Assembly: GCA_041920465.1 (NCBI GenBank)
Contig: JBHGXW010000029.1
Span: 43,038-107,037, forward strand
DNA length: 64,000 nucleotides
Source: Brevibacillus_H sp041920465
GTDB lineage: Bacteria; Bacillota; Bacilli; Brevibacillales; Brevibacillaceae
Direction of reading: 5' to 3'
The notes beneath the pieces are model-generated. The model made no database searches. It worked only from the letters and a program-made list of their open reading frames with translations, and was not told where the DNA came from. How positions within the stretch are numbered: position 1 is the stretch's first letter; each line of letters opens with the position of its first letter. Shown one piece after another: positions 1 to 7,909 of this stretch. A program made the position numbers and the translations under genes.

Positions 1-1
1 T

Positions 2-88
2 TCGGCCATGGCTGCACGCAAAACGGCTGGACAGCTTGTTTCCGATTTGGTGGAGCAGACTACGAAGTTTCTGGGTTGGAGTCGCTAA
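2..88 (+). CDS. C-terminal fragment of an unidentified gene cut by the window edge
   Basis: Reading frame 2 is open from the window edge to a TAA at 86-88 and gives 28 residues ending in KFLGWSR. The fragment is basic and amphipathic. In B. subtilis clpC lies upstream of radA, but this tail does not look like ClpC to me, so I leave it unnamed. No terminator with a T-run follows it on the plus strand. The open frame is short enough that it could be chance. Confidence 0.4.
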   Translation, partial: SAMAARKTAGQLVSDLVEQTTKFLGWSR

Positions 89-129
89 CCCCACCCCGTT
101 TCGCTGTTCAGTGAGTTTCAGATAGCATG

Positions 130-157
130 AAAAAATGCTCCTGCCGGAAAGGAGCAT
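130..157 (-). terminator. Minus-strand intrinsic terminator-like hairpin
   Basis: ATGCTCCT (135-142) pairs perfectly with AGGAGCAT (150-157) around a 7-nt loop. On the minus strand the stem is followed by a run of six T, the classic Rho-independent layout. On the plus strand no T-run follows. No credible minus-strand gene lies just to the right, so the transcript it would end is unknown. Confidence 0.5.
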
Positions 158-298
158 TAATGCTTGCGAGGCGCAAAGTATGTCGAGTTGTGTGAATTTT
201 TTCGTAAATTTTTCGTAGGTAGTGAAGGACAGGATACAAGCTGGGAAAGCTGGGTATGATAACAGCGTACAAAATCCCTGATAATTGAGGAGGGTTAT

Positions 299-484
299 AT
301 GGAGACGCGGGAGGTACCACAAGTAGATTTGCCGGATGAATTCACACAGGTAGATCGCCCTGAATTTGACATCACGACGCCGCATCCGGAGCCAACCAAT
401 CCACAATCAAGGATGAACACCACAGGAGCGGGAAATGTGGATCAGCAAGAGCAGACCGCCGAAAAAATCGGATTTACCCGATAA
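299..484 (+). CDS. Small acidic orphan protein (61 aa)
   Basis: An ATG with a strong Shine-Dalgarno (GAGGAGGG, about 6 nt upstream) opens a 61-aa frame. The product is acidic and rich in Pro, Thr, Asp and Glu (VDLPDEFTQVDRPEFD), with no membrane segment, signal peptide or Cys, so it is probably a soluble and largely disordered protein. I do not recognise the family. It ends 22 bp before the left end of the IS element, so it is intact. A 14-bp palindrome, AAAAGGCGCCTTTT, lies just after the stop. The good ribosome-binding site is the main reason to believe it is expressed; a spore-related role is possible but not shown. Confidence 0.5.
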   Translation: METREVPQVDLPDEFTQVDRPEFDITTPHPEPTNPQSRMNTTGAGNVDQQEQTAEKIGFTR

Positions 485-561
485 AATCAAAAGGCGCCTT
501 TTTGGATGAACTGCACCCCAATTGTTAGACACACCTAACAAATTGGAGGTGCAGTTTTTCT

Positions 562-1071
562 ATGGCTAAATTTTCTTCAGAAGATAAATTGTCCGCTGTT
601 CAACGTTATTTAGATGGCACAGAGAGTTATGCATCTATTGCTACGTCCATTGGAACAACTACAAGTATGGTTAGAAATTGGGTGATGCAATACGAGCATC
701 AGGGTATAGAAGCCTTTGTAAAATCCTATACAAGTTACTCGGCACAGTTTAAACTAGACGTACTCAATTATATGAATAATAATGGGACGTCTCCGAATGA
801 AACAGCCGCCATTTTTCGAATTACCTCTCCTAGTTTGATTCGAAAATGGAGAATTCAATTCCAATCACAAGGGATAGACGCCCTCATATCAAAGAAAAAG
901 GGGCGTCCAGCCATGAAGAAGAAAACCAACAAGATAACACCCGATGAAGGTTCAGTTGAGGCACTACAGGAAGAATTAGAGCGTTTACGCATGGAGAATG
1001 CTTACTTAAAAAAGTTGAATGCCTTAGTTCAAAGCAAGGAAAAATTACCAAGCAAGACAAAGCGCAAGTAG
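562..1071 (+). CDS. IS3-family transposase OrfA (helix-turn-helix protein)
   Basis: A 169-aa DNA-binding subunit. Two consecutive helix-turn-helix units are visible (around SIATSIGTTTSMVRNWV and TAAIFRITSPSLIRKW), a tandem arrangement common in IS150-group OrfA proteins. They are followed by a basic linker and a C-terminal coiled coil (LQEELERLRMENAYLKKL) that should mediate oligomerisation. The ATG follows a good AATTGGAGGTG site that lies next to the left inverted repeat. The slippery heptamer at 1008-1014 lies inside this frame, so most ribosomes make OrfA and a fraction shift into orfB. Confidence 0.9.
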   Translation: MAKFSSEDKLSAVQRYLDGTESYASIATSIGTTTSMVRNWVMQYEHQGIEAFVKSYTSYSAQFKLDVLNYMNNNGTSPNETAAIFRITSPSLIRKWRIQFQSQGIDALISKKKGRPAMKKKTNKITPDEGSVEALQEELERLRMENAYLKKLNALVQSKEKLPSKTKRK

Positions 1072-1910
1072 TATTTGAACTAAGGACTGATTTTCCGATA
1101 AAAGCTTTACTCAAAATCGCCGGCATTCCACGAAGCACATATTATTACTATGTAAAAACTTTCAGTCGTCCAGATAAACATGCTGAATTAAAAACATTGA
1201 TTCAGGCGATTTACCATGAACATAAAGGACGCTATGGATACCGTCGGATCAAGGACGAATTGAAGAATCTGGGGCACCAGGTGAACCATAAAAAAGTACA
1301 GCGACTAATGAAAGAGCTAGGTTTAAAGAGCATGGTTCGAATGAAAAAATACCGCTCGTATAAGGGCCAGATTGGGAAGATAGCACCTAATATTTTGGAC
1401 CGTAACTTCCACGCTGAAAAACCAAATGAGAAGTGGGTAACGGATATTACGGAGTTTAAAATATTTGGCGAAAAGCTTTATTTATCGCCAATGCTAGATT
1501 TATTTAATGGAGAGATTGTCGCCTATACGATTGATTCAAGACCAAGGTATTCTCTTGTTTCGAAGATGCTGGACCAAGCTTTTAAAAGGCTAACAGATGA
1601 AGACAAACTGCTTATTCACTCGGATCAAGGCTGGCATTACCAAATGAGCAAGTACCAACAGGCATTAAAAAAGAATAACATCACGCAGAGCATGTCACGA
1701 AAAGGAAACTGTTATGACAATGCTGTAATGGAGAACTTCTTTGGTATCCTAAAATCGGAATTTTTATATATGCAAGAGTTTGAAAGCATTGAACATTTTA
1801 AACAAGAGTTAGCAAAATATATCGATTACTACAACAACAAACGAATCAAGGCAAAATTAAAAGGCTTGAGTCCAGTGCAATACCGAACTCAAACCTTACT
1901 TGCTGCTTAA
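1008..1910 (+). CDS. IS3-family transposase OrfB (DDE integrase domain), expressed by -1 frameshift
   Basis: The frame has no convincing start of its own. Reading enters from orfA at A AAA AAG (1008-1014), whose phase (A, AAA, AAG in the 0 frame) is exactly right for a -1 slip, and the fusion OrfAB would be about 449 aa. The rve-type catalytic core is complete: first Asp in WVTDITEFK, second Asp in LLIHSDQGWHY, and Glu in YDNAVMENFFGILKSE, with 35 residues between the second Asp and the Glu. The N-terminal part carries the HTH_21-like motif HKGRYGYRRI. There are no internal stops, so the element may still be active. Confidence 0.88.
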   Translation, partial: KKVECLSSKQGKITKQDKAQVVFELRTDFPIKALLKIAGIPRSTYYYYVKTFSRPDKHAELKTLIQAIYHEHKGRYGYRRIKDELKNLGHQVNHKKVQRLMKELGLKSMVRMKKYRSYKGQIGKIAPNILDRNFHAEKPNEKWVTDITEFKIFGEKLYLSPMLDLFNGEIVAYTIDSRPRYSLVSKMLDQAFKRLTDEDKLLIHSDQGWHYQMSKYQQALKKNNITQSMSRKGNCYDNAVMENFFGILKSEFLYMQEFESIEHFKQELAKYIDYYNNKRIKAKLKGLSPVQYRTQTLLAA

Positions 1911-2060
1911 TAAAATGACTGTCTAACTTTTTGGGGTCACTTCACAGCCGGGCGGTTTTTTTTATTTTTCTTTGCCCTGCCGGTGAAAAATCGGTTACAG
2001 TAGAAAATAAGAATGATCTTGAGCAAGGATGAATCAAATTAGGCCGTCAGGAGTATATGT

Positions 2061-3428
2061 ATGTCAAAGTACAAAACAAAATTTGTGTGTCAGGAATGCG
2101 GATATGAAAGCGCGAAATGGCTGGGTAAGTGCCCAGGCTGCAATAACTGGAATACACTGGTAGAAGAGGTGCAATCCAAACAATCTTCATTTGGCTTGGG
2201 ACAGAGCGGTACGGTGAAACAGGCAGCCCAACCGTTAACGAACGTGGCAAGCGATGAAGAGCCCCGTCTCAATACCACAATGGATGAATTAAATCGTGTA
2301 TTAGGAGGGGGATTGGTGCCTGGGTCTTTGATCCTCGTCGGCGGAGATCCTGGGATCGGGAAGTCAACCCTCTTGCTTCAAACATCTTTTATGCTGGCAC
2401 ACCAAGGGCATAAGGTGTTGTACATATCCGGTGAAGAGTCCGTGAAGCAAATCAAACTGCGGGCAGATCGCCTTGGCGTTCAAACCGCCCATTTATATGT
2501 AGTTGCCGAAACCGATCTGGAATTAATTGAACAGCATATTCAGACGGTTTCCCCTGCCGTAATGATTATTGACTCGATCCAAACAGTTTATCACCCTTCC
2601 ATCACATCAGCTGCCGGAAGTGTGGCACAGGTTCGGGAAACGACCGCCCATCTGATGCGAATCGCAAAAGGCAGAGGAATTGCCACTTTTATTGTTGGAC
2701 ACGTAACCAAGGAAGGGGCAATCGCCGGCCCGCGGATGCTGGAACACATGGTGGATGCGGTCTTGTACTTCGAAGGGGAAAGGCACAATACATTTCGAAT
2801 TTTGCGTGCGGTGAAAAACCGCTTTGGATCAACCAATGAAATTGGCATTTTCGAGATGAAGGAACGCGGGCTGACTGAAGTGGCAAATCCTTCCGAGATT
2901 TTTCTCGCTGAACGACCGGTCGGTGTTGCCGGTTCAACCGTTGTCGCCAGTATGGAAGGGACTAGGCCGGTTTTGGTGGAGCTGCAGGCTCTCGTCTCTC
3001 CAACCAGTTTTGTTACGCCACGGAGGATGGCAACCGGAGTGGATTACCAGCGCGTTGCCATGATTATGGCGGTATTGGAAAAACGCGTAGGGTTAATGCT
3101 GCAAAATCAAGATGCGTACGTCAATGTAGCAGGCGGCGTACGACTCGATGAACCAGCCACTGATCTGGCAATTGCTGTGAGCATTGCCAGCAGTTTTCGA
3201 GATCAGGCAACCAATCCCTATGATGTCGTAATTGGCGAAATCGGCTTAACGGGAGAAGTGCGTGGGGTATCAAGAATCGAGCAGCGGATAAGGGAAGCAG
3301 AAAAATTGGGCTTCAAACGAATTATTATTCCCGAAAAAAATATTCGCGGGTTGGATTCATTCACTGATATTGAGGTAGTTGGGGTTCGTACGATTGAAGA
3401 AGCATTGAATGAAGTGATGAAGAGGTGA
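2061..3428 (+). CDS. radA: DNA repair ATPase RadA (Sms)
   Basis: A RecA-like branch-migration ATPase acting in recombination and DNA repair. Visible in the 455-aa product: an N-terminal zinc finger (C10, C13, C24, C27), the Walker A motif GGDPGIGKST at 94-103, the RadA-specific KNRFG motif in the middle, and a C-terminal Lon-protease-like domain. The length is normal for the family. The ATG follows AGGAG at about 7-nt spacing. It is immediately followed by disA, as in B. subtilis. The IS element sits about 115 bp upstream, so the native promoter region may have been altered. Confidence 0.97.
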   Translation: MSKYKTKFVCQECGYESAKWLGKCPGCNNWNTLVEEVQSKQSSFGLGQSGTVKQAAQPLTNVASDEEPRLNTTMDELNRVLGGGLVPGSLILVGGDPGIGKSTLLLQTSFMLAHQGHKVLYISGEESVKQIKLRADRLGVQTAHLYVVAETDLELIEQHIQTVSPAVMIIDSIQTVYHPSITSAAGSVAQVRETTAHLMRIAKGRGIATFIVGHVTKEGAIAGPRMLEHMVDAVLYFEGERHNTFRILRAVKNRFGSTNEIGIFEMKERGLTEVANPSEIFLAERPVGVAGSTVVASMEGTRPVLVELQALVSPTSFVTPRRMATGVDYQRVAMIMAVLEKRVGLMLQNQDAYVNVAGGVRLDEPATDLAIAVSIASSFRDQATNPYDVVIGEIGLTGEVRGVSRIEQRIREAEKLGFKRIIIPEKNIRGLDSFTDIEVVGVRTIEEALNEVMKR

Positions 3429-3433
3429 ACGAA

Positions 3434-4510
3434 ATGCAGGACATGTTAAAAAAAGAGACACAACTTAGTGACATTTTGCGTTTCGTCGCTCCGGGTACAT
3501 CACTCAGGGAAGGTTTGGAAAATATTTTGCGGGCCAAAACAGGGGCGTTAATCGTCTTGGGATACGGCCCGGAAATGAAAACCATTGTTGATGGAGGCTT
3601 TTCCATCAACTGCGAGTTGACACCAGCCAATTTATATGAATTAGCAAAGATGGATGGGGCGATCATAGTAAGTGAAGATGCCAAAAGAATCTTGTACGCC
3701 AATACTCAGCTTATCCCGGCCTCAACCATTTCCTCCAATGAGACGGGCACCAGGCATCGAACGGCAGAGAGAACCGCAAAACAAACCAACCACCTTGTGA
3801 TCGCAATTTCACAGCGACGCAATGTGATCACGCTTTACCGAGGCAATTTCCGTTATGTGCTGAGGGATATTGGCGTAATTTTGACAAAAGCAAATCAGGC
3901 CATTCAGACGTTGGAAAAATATAAATCAGTCCTTGATCAGGCGCTAACCAATCTGGGAGCGCTGGAATTTGAAGAACTGGTAACCATTCATGAAGTGGTT
4001 CTGGTGATGCAGCGGGTTGAAATGGTTCTTCGCATCAAAGCGGAAATAATCAAATACATCAATGAATTGGGAACGGAAGGCAGACTGGTCAGCATGCAAA
4101 TGGATGAACTGGCAGGCAATATTGAAGACGAAGCTGTCATGTTGATCCGCGATTACAGCCGTGATCCGGATATCGATCCTTACCGCGTTCTTCATGATCT
4201 GAAAAAATTACCGTATGACGAGATGTTAGAGACAGAATCGCTGGTTCGCTTGCTGGGTTACGCGATCAACACCAATCCGCTTGAAGAACCGGTATCGCCA
4301 CGCGGCTACCGAATATTAAACAAAGTAACCCGCTTGCCTTCTGGTGTAATTGAGAATCTGGTCGAACACTTCCAATCCCTGCCGCAAATCATGATGGCAA
4401 CCATTGAGGAACTTGATGAAGTGGACGGCATCGGCGAAGTGCGTGCGAGAGCCATCAAGGATGGTTTGAAAAGGATTCAAGAACAGTTGTTCATTGACAG
4501 ACACATATAG
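3434..4510 (+). CDS. disA: DNA integrity scanning protein DisA, diadenylate cyclase
   Basis: Makes c-di-AMP from two ATP while scanning DNA; branched structures inhibit it. The DAC-domain signatures are present: DGA at 74-76 and RHR at 107-109 (TGTRHRTAER). The C-terminal part carries helix-hairpin-helix DNA-binding motifs (LDEVDGIGEVRARAI). The frame could start at a GTG overlapping the radA stop (3425), but AGAGGTG sits 6 nt before the ATG at 3434, which I prefer (358 aa). It is translationally close to radA, consistent with their functional link in DNA repair and sporulation checkpoints. Confidence 0.97.
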   Translation: MQDMLKKETQLSDILRFVAPGTSLREGLENILRAKTGALIVLGYGPEMKTIVDGGFSINCELTPANLYELAKMDGAIIVSEDAKRILYANTQLIPASTISSNETGTRHRTAERTAKQTNHLVIAISQRRNVITLYRGNFRYVLRDIGVILTKANQAIQTLEKYKSVLDQALTNLGALEFEELVTIHEVVLVMQRVEMVLRIKAEIIKYINELGTEGRLVSMQMDELAGNIEDEAVMLIRDYSRDPDIDPYRVLHDLKKLPYDEMLETESLVRLLGYAINTNPLEEPVSPRGYRILNKVTRLPSGVIENLVEHFQSLPQIMMATIEELDEVDGIGEVRARAIKDGLKRIQEQLFIDRHI

Positions 4511-4565
4511 ATTACACTAGTATAAAGTCATTACCCAAAATAGCGGTAGAAAGCAGGAGGTACTT

Positions 4566-5294
4566 ATGCTCGTAAAAGCATTGCCGAATATGCTGACTGT
4601 AGGCAATCTATTTCTGGGGATCGTCGCTATTATCCTCGCTTTTCAAGGCAATCACTATGTAGATTATGCAGCGATCACCGTCATCATCGGCATGTTGCTG
4701 GATGGATTAGATGGGCGAGTAGCTCGTATGTTAAATGTACAAAGCGACTTCGGCAAAGAACTGGATTCATTGTCCGACGTCATCACATTTGGAGTCGCCC
4801 CTGCATTTATCATGTATGTTGTTTCGCTCCAAGAGCTGCAGATGCTGGGGATTTTTATAACCGCGATTTTTCCGATTTGTGGTGCGCTAAGGCTGGCCCG
4901 ATTTAACGTACAGGCAGGAGTTCCCGGATATTTTATCGGATTGCCGATTACGGCTGCCGGAGGGGTGCTTGCCACACTGGCGCTATATCACGATTTCTTT
5001 CCATTAGGTATTTTGGCCTTTGGCATGTTGCTCTTAGCTTTCTTGATGGTATCTAAAATCAAGTACCCCAATTTCAAGAAAGTGGGGATCCCTAAGGCTG
5101 CTTATTGGATTACACCAATTATTGTCGGTGTAGTAGTGATTGTAGCGATGAAGTTCCCGCAACAATTTCCCAAAATTGTCTTTTTGCCCTTGGCGCTATA
5201 TGCCTTGTACGGAATAAAAAAAAACGTTGACATTTTGCTTAGAAAAATGAAAAAGGGGAACGCTGAAAAAGATAATTCAATTCCCTTTGACTAA
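4566..5294 (+). CDS. pssA: CDP-diacylglycerol--serine O-phosphatidyltransferase
   Basis: A membrane enzyme that makes phosphatidylserine, the precursor of phosphatidylethanolamine. The CDP-alcohol phosphotransferase motif is complete: D46-G47, D49-G50, A53-R54, G63, D67 and D71 within DGLDGRVARMLNVQSDFG and the following residues. About six to eight hydrophobic segments span the rest of the 242-aa protein, and the C-terminus is charged and cytosolic-looking. AGGAGG precedes the ATG at good spacing. A strong terminator follows, so it closes the radA-disA-pssA unit. Confidence 0.95.
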   Translation: MLVKALPNMLTVGNLFLGIVAIILAFQGNHYVDYAAITVIIGMLLDGLDGRVARMLNVQSDFGKELDSLSDVITFGVAPAFIMYVVSLQELQMLGIFITAIFPICGALRLARFNVQAGVPGYFIGLPITAAGGVLATLALYHDFFPLGILAFGMLLLAFLMVSKIKYPNFKKVGIPKAAYWITPIIVGVVVIVAMKFPQQFPKIVFLPLALYALYGIKKNVDILLRKMKKGNAEKDNSIPFD

Positions 5295-5300
5295 AGGAAA

Positions 5301-5334
5301 AAACCGCTGAAAAAACTTTCGGCGGTTTTTTTTT
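5301..5334 (+). terminator. Intrinsic terminator after pssA
   Basis: AAACCGCTGAAA pairs with TTTCGGCGGTTT (one G-U pair) around a 4-nt loop and is followed by a run of T. It ends transcription of pssA. Confidence 0.9.
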
Positions 5335-5384
5335 GCAACCTTTTGCCCGGCTTATCCGTAGTAACATATACAGGCCGTTGGTAT

Positions 5385-5780
5385 TTATGTAAGATTGAAA
5401 ACCCCTAACGTGCTTAGGCGCTCTGATTCGCTTTTGATCACATCTGTCAGTTTGATGTCAACCGTATTGCACAAGGCAGCCAAGTAGAATAAGTTTTTTC
5501 CCAATTCGGCCGACAACACTTCTTGGCAGTGCTCGCATAAATGGCCGATGACGTGCGTGTCCAACAGTTTGCGGTTTTCATGAAGGCTTTTGGTGTTGTC
5601 ATACGGCTGCTTTTTGCCGATTACTTCAATGCAGCCGCACTCCGTTACGGCTTTTGTTAAAGCCCGATTGATGCGTGCCGTTGATTCTTGAGTTTTGGAG
5701 ATGACATCCAGTACACTACGATGACGGATCAATAAGTCAGCAACCTGATCTTGAAATTGGTCGAGAAGGTTTTTATCCAA
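5385..5780 (-). CDS. Conserved small protein with Cys pairs, MazG-like C-terminal helices
   Basis: A 131-aa protein read against its neighbours. It has a CGC motif (C48, C50) and a CEHC motif (C82, C85), suggesting a metal or redox site, followed by helices (LSAELGKNLFYLAALCNTVDI) that resemble the core of MazG-type all-alpha nucleotide pyrophosphohydrolases. I recall similar proteins beside disA/yacL in Paenibacillaceae, annotated as DUF1573 or MazG-like, but I cannot verify the family name and the function is unknown. A TTG at 5780 has an ideal TGAGGTGA site 5-6 nt upstream; a GTG at 5789 lies inside that site. It has its own sigma-A-type promoter. Confidence 0.8.
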   Translation of the reverse strand: MDKNLLDQFQDQVADLLIRHRSVLDVISKTQESTARINRALTKAVTECGCIEVIGKKQPYDNTKSLHENRKLLDTHVIGHLCEHCQEVLSAELGKNLFYLAALCNTVDIKLTDVIKSESERLSTLGVFNLT

Positions 5781-5846
5781 TGAAATCACCTCAGCAAATA
5801 GGGATGGATAAGAATGTTTTCAGAATCTTCTACACCTTTCAGGATT

Positions 5847-5876
5847 ATTATACGGAGTGGTCTTTTCCAATGTCAA
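5847..5876 (-). promoter_or_regulatory. Sigma-A promoter for the minus-strand small gene
   Basis: On the minus strand TTGACA (5871-5876) is followed after 18 nt by TATAAT (5847-5852), consensus in both boxes. It lies about 65 bp upstream of the TTG start. Confidence 0.85.
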
Positions 5877-5907
5877 ATTGTAAAAAAATGACGAGGAATT
5901 GACTGTA

Positions 5908-5937
5908 TTGACTGTTATTTGGATAATGTGTTAAAAT
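5908..5937 (+). promoter_or_regulatory. Upstream promoter candidate for yacL
   Basis: TTGACT (5908-5913), an 18-nt spacer, then TAAAAT (5932-5937). It lies just upstream of a second, stronger promoter, suggesting tandem promoters. Confidence 0.5.
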
Positions 5938-5948
5938 CTTATGCTCAT

Positions 5949-5978
5949 TTGACATGGTAAAAAAATATTTGTTATAGT
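5949..5978 (+). promoter_or_regulatory. Sigma-A promoter for yacL
   Basis: TTGACA (5949-5954), an 18-nt spacer, then TATAGT (5973-5978). It gives a leader of about 90 nt before the yacL start and faces away from the divergent minus-strand promoter. Confidence 0.8.
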
Positions 5979-6074
5979 GAGGATTAAGTTCGGTATGAAA
6001 CAATTACAGACTTTCTTTTGTAACAGGTTTTTTCTGGAGAGCATCTGTCTATATTAATAAAAGGAGGTGAATCC

Positions 6075-7166
6075 ATGTTAAATCGGGTATTTCAATTATT
6101 CTTTGTAATTGTTGGAGGCGGATTGGGATATACCTTCGGACCTGATCTGTTTCAGTTGCTTAACTCGCTATTGAATTTCGGAGTGTTTCAGGGAGTTGAG
6201 TACGTTGGTGCTGTTTTGGGAGCATTGCTCTTTTTCTTAATTGCCAACTGGGTGGTTGATTATATCGTTCACATCATTCACTGGAGCGAAGAGACACTTC
6301 TGAAACTGCCAATTACTGATGTCATGTTCGGTGCGATGGGATTGATTATTGGACTTATTGTTGCCTTTTTATTATTCCTGCCCATCAACAGTATTCGAAT
6401 TCCGGTACTGGGAAATTTCTTGCCGCTGATTGTTTCTTGCTTGCTGGGTTACCTGGGATTTCAGGTGGGATTTCGCAAACGCGATGAGATTATGGCCGTG
6501 TTCTCTATCGGCCGTAAAGAAAAGGCTAAAAAAGAGGCAGGCGGTATTGCAGCAAACGTAGAGCACAAAATTCTGGATACCAGCGTAATCATTGATGGAA
6601 GAATAGCCGATATATGCCGGACCGGCTTTATTGAAGGAGCTTTGGTTATTCCCGGCTTTGTATTGGAAGAATTGCAGCATATTGCCGACTCCTCTGATAT
6701 CCTGAAACGCAATCGCGGACGCCGCGGTCTTGATATCTTGAACAAGATCCAAAAAGAGCTGAAGGTAAAAGTGCAGATTTGGGAAGGCGACTTTGAAGAT
6801 GTGGCTGAGGTGGACAGCAAGCTGATCAAGCTGGCCAAGGTGCTGAATGGTAAAGTCGTAACCAACGATTTCAACCTGAACAAGGTTTGTGAATTGCAAG
6901 GAGTTCCTGTACTGAATATCAATGACCTGGCAAATGCCGTCAAACCGGTTGTGCTTCCGGGTGAAGAATTAACGGTACAAGTGATTAAAGATGGTAAAGA
7001 GTACGGTCAAGGCGTTGCGTATCTGGACGATGGTACCATGATCGTCGTGGAAGGCGGACGCGATTACATCGGCTCTGATATTGAAGTGCTGGTTACCAGC
7101 GTGCTGCAAACTTCGGCTGGCCGGATGATTTTTGCCAAACCGAAGCTGCTTGAGAAAGCATTATAA
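6075..7166 (+). CDS. yacL: PIN/TRAM domain membrane protein YacL
   Basis: A 363-aa protein with four N-terminal membrane segments (to about residue 135), a cytosolic PIN nuclease-fold domain starting at KILDTSVIIDGRIADI (acidic residues D168 and D174 visible), and a C-terminal TRAM RNA-binding domain (last 60 residues). PIN domains are usually metal-dependent RNases, so an RNA-processing role at the membrane is plausible; the substrate is not established. The start has an excellent AAAGGAGGTG site. It heads the isoprenoid/aminoacylation cluster, as in B. subtilis. Confidence 0.95.
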   Translation: MLNRVFQLFFVIVGGGLGYTFGPDLFQLLNSLLNFGVFQGVEYVGAVLGALLFFLIANWVVDYIVHIIHWSEETLLKLPITDVMFGAMGLIIGLIVAFLLFLPINSIRIPVLGNFLPLIVSCLLGYLGFQVGFRKRDEIMAVFSIGRKEKAKKEAGGIAANVEHKILDTSVIIDGRIADICRTGFIEGALVIPGFVLEELQHIADSSDILKRNRGRRGLDILNKIQKELKVKVQIWEGDFEDVAEVDSKLIKLAKVLNGKVVTNDFNLNKVCELQGVPVLNINDLANAVKPVVLPGEELTVQVIKDGKEYGQGVAYLDDGTMIVVEGGRDYIGSDIEVLVTSVLQTSAGRMIFAKPKLLEKAL

Positions 7167-7208
7167 CCTGGCTCATCGCTGTGGGTTCAGATGTGGAGAG
7201 GATTCATC

Positions 7209-7904
7209 GTGAGTGTTGGCGCTATTATCGTGGCTGCCGGTTCGGGTAAACGAATGGGAGCCTCCAAAAACAAATTGTGGCTAAAGCTTGCGGATCAAAC
7301 GATATTGGCTCATACGGTGGAACGCTTCGCGACGCACCCTGAAATAGGGGAAGTGATTTTGGTCGTAAGCGAGCAAGACCATCTGGAAGTAAGCAATTGG
7401 CTGAGCGGTGTTCCGTATAAACAGAATGTGACGGTAACAATCGGTGGAGCGGAACGGCAGGACAGCGTTCGGGCCGGTCTGCAACTGCTGGGTGATTCTA
7501 TCCAGTATGTACTGGTGCATGACGCTGCAAGACCCTTTGTTACATCCGAACAAATTGGTGCCATTATTGCACAAGTCCGTCAAAACGATGCTACCGTGAT
7601 GGCAGTACCGGTAAAAGATACCATCAAAGTAGTGAACCAAACAGGGATCGTTGAATCAACTCCGGCGCGTGAGAGCTTGTGGGCCGTGCAAACCCCACAA
7701 GCTTTTCGCGTTTCACTACTGAGAGAAGCGCATGAAAAAGCTGCTTCTGCCAAGCGGATCGGCACGGATGACGCGATGCTGGTCGAGTGGCTGGGTCAAC
7801 CGGTTACCGTTATTCGGGGCAGTTACGAGAATATTAAAATCACCACGCCGGACGATTTGTGGCTGGGTGAAGAGATCTTGCGCAGAAGAAGGGAGCAGAA
7901 GTAG
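7209..7904 (+). CDS. ispD: 2-C-methyl-D-erythritol 4-phosphate cytidylyltransferase
   Basis: Third step of the MEP isoprenoid pathway: couples MEP to CTP. The nucleotide-binding motif AAGSGKRMG followed by a conserved Lys (KNKLW) and the VHDAARPFV motif are both present, and the 231-aa length is normal. An ATG lies at 7191, but GAGAGG at 7196-7201 places the GTG at 7209 at ideal spacing and yields the usual N-terminus (VGAIIVAAGSG). ispF follows 5 bp later; the two act in the same pathway. Confidence 0.96.
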   Translation: MSVGAIIVAAGSGKRMGASKNKLWLKLADQTILAHTVERFATHPEIGEVILVVSEQDHLEVSNWLSGVPYKQNVTVTIGGAERQDSVRAGLQLLGDSIQYVLVHDAARPFVTSEQIGAIIAQVRQNDATVMAVPVKDTIKVVNQTGIVESTPARESLWAVQTPQAFRVSLLREAHEKAASAKRIGTDDAMLVEWLGQPVTVIRGSYENIKITTPDDLWLGEEILRRRREQK

Positions 7905-7909
7905 ATACG

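Larger units (their letters stand above)
507..1944 (+). mobile_element. IS3-family (IS150-like) insertion sequence, apparently complete
   Basis: Imperfect terminal inverted repeats bound the element. The left end begins TGAACTGCACCCCAATTG and continues to GTTAGACA; the reverse complement of the right end begins TGAAGTGACCCCAAAAAG and continues to GTTAGACA. Both ends have the usual TG...CA termini. Inside are overlapping orfA and orfB in the 0 and -1 frames, joined by an A AAA AAG slippery heptamer, plus an intact DD(35)E transposase. I see no matching 3-5 bp target duplication: the left flank ends GGA and the right flank begins CAG. The right flank (1945-1963) looks like one arm of a terminator whose partner arm is absent from the left flank. 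Confidence 0.9.

Noticed and set aside
108..320. 70-aa minus-strand frame at the left edge
   Set aside because: It runs through the terminator hairpin and overlaps the start of the well-supported 61-aa gene; no ribosome-binding site or coding character.
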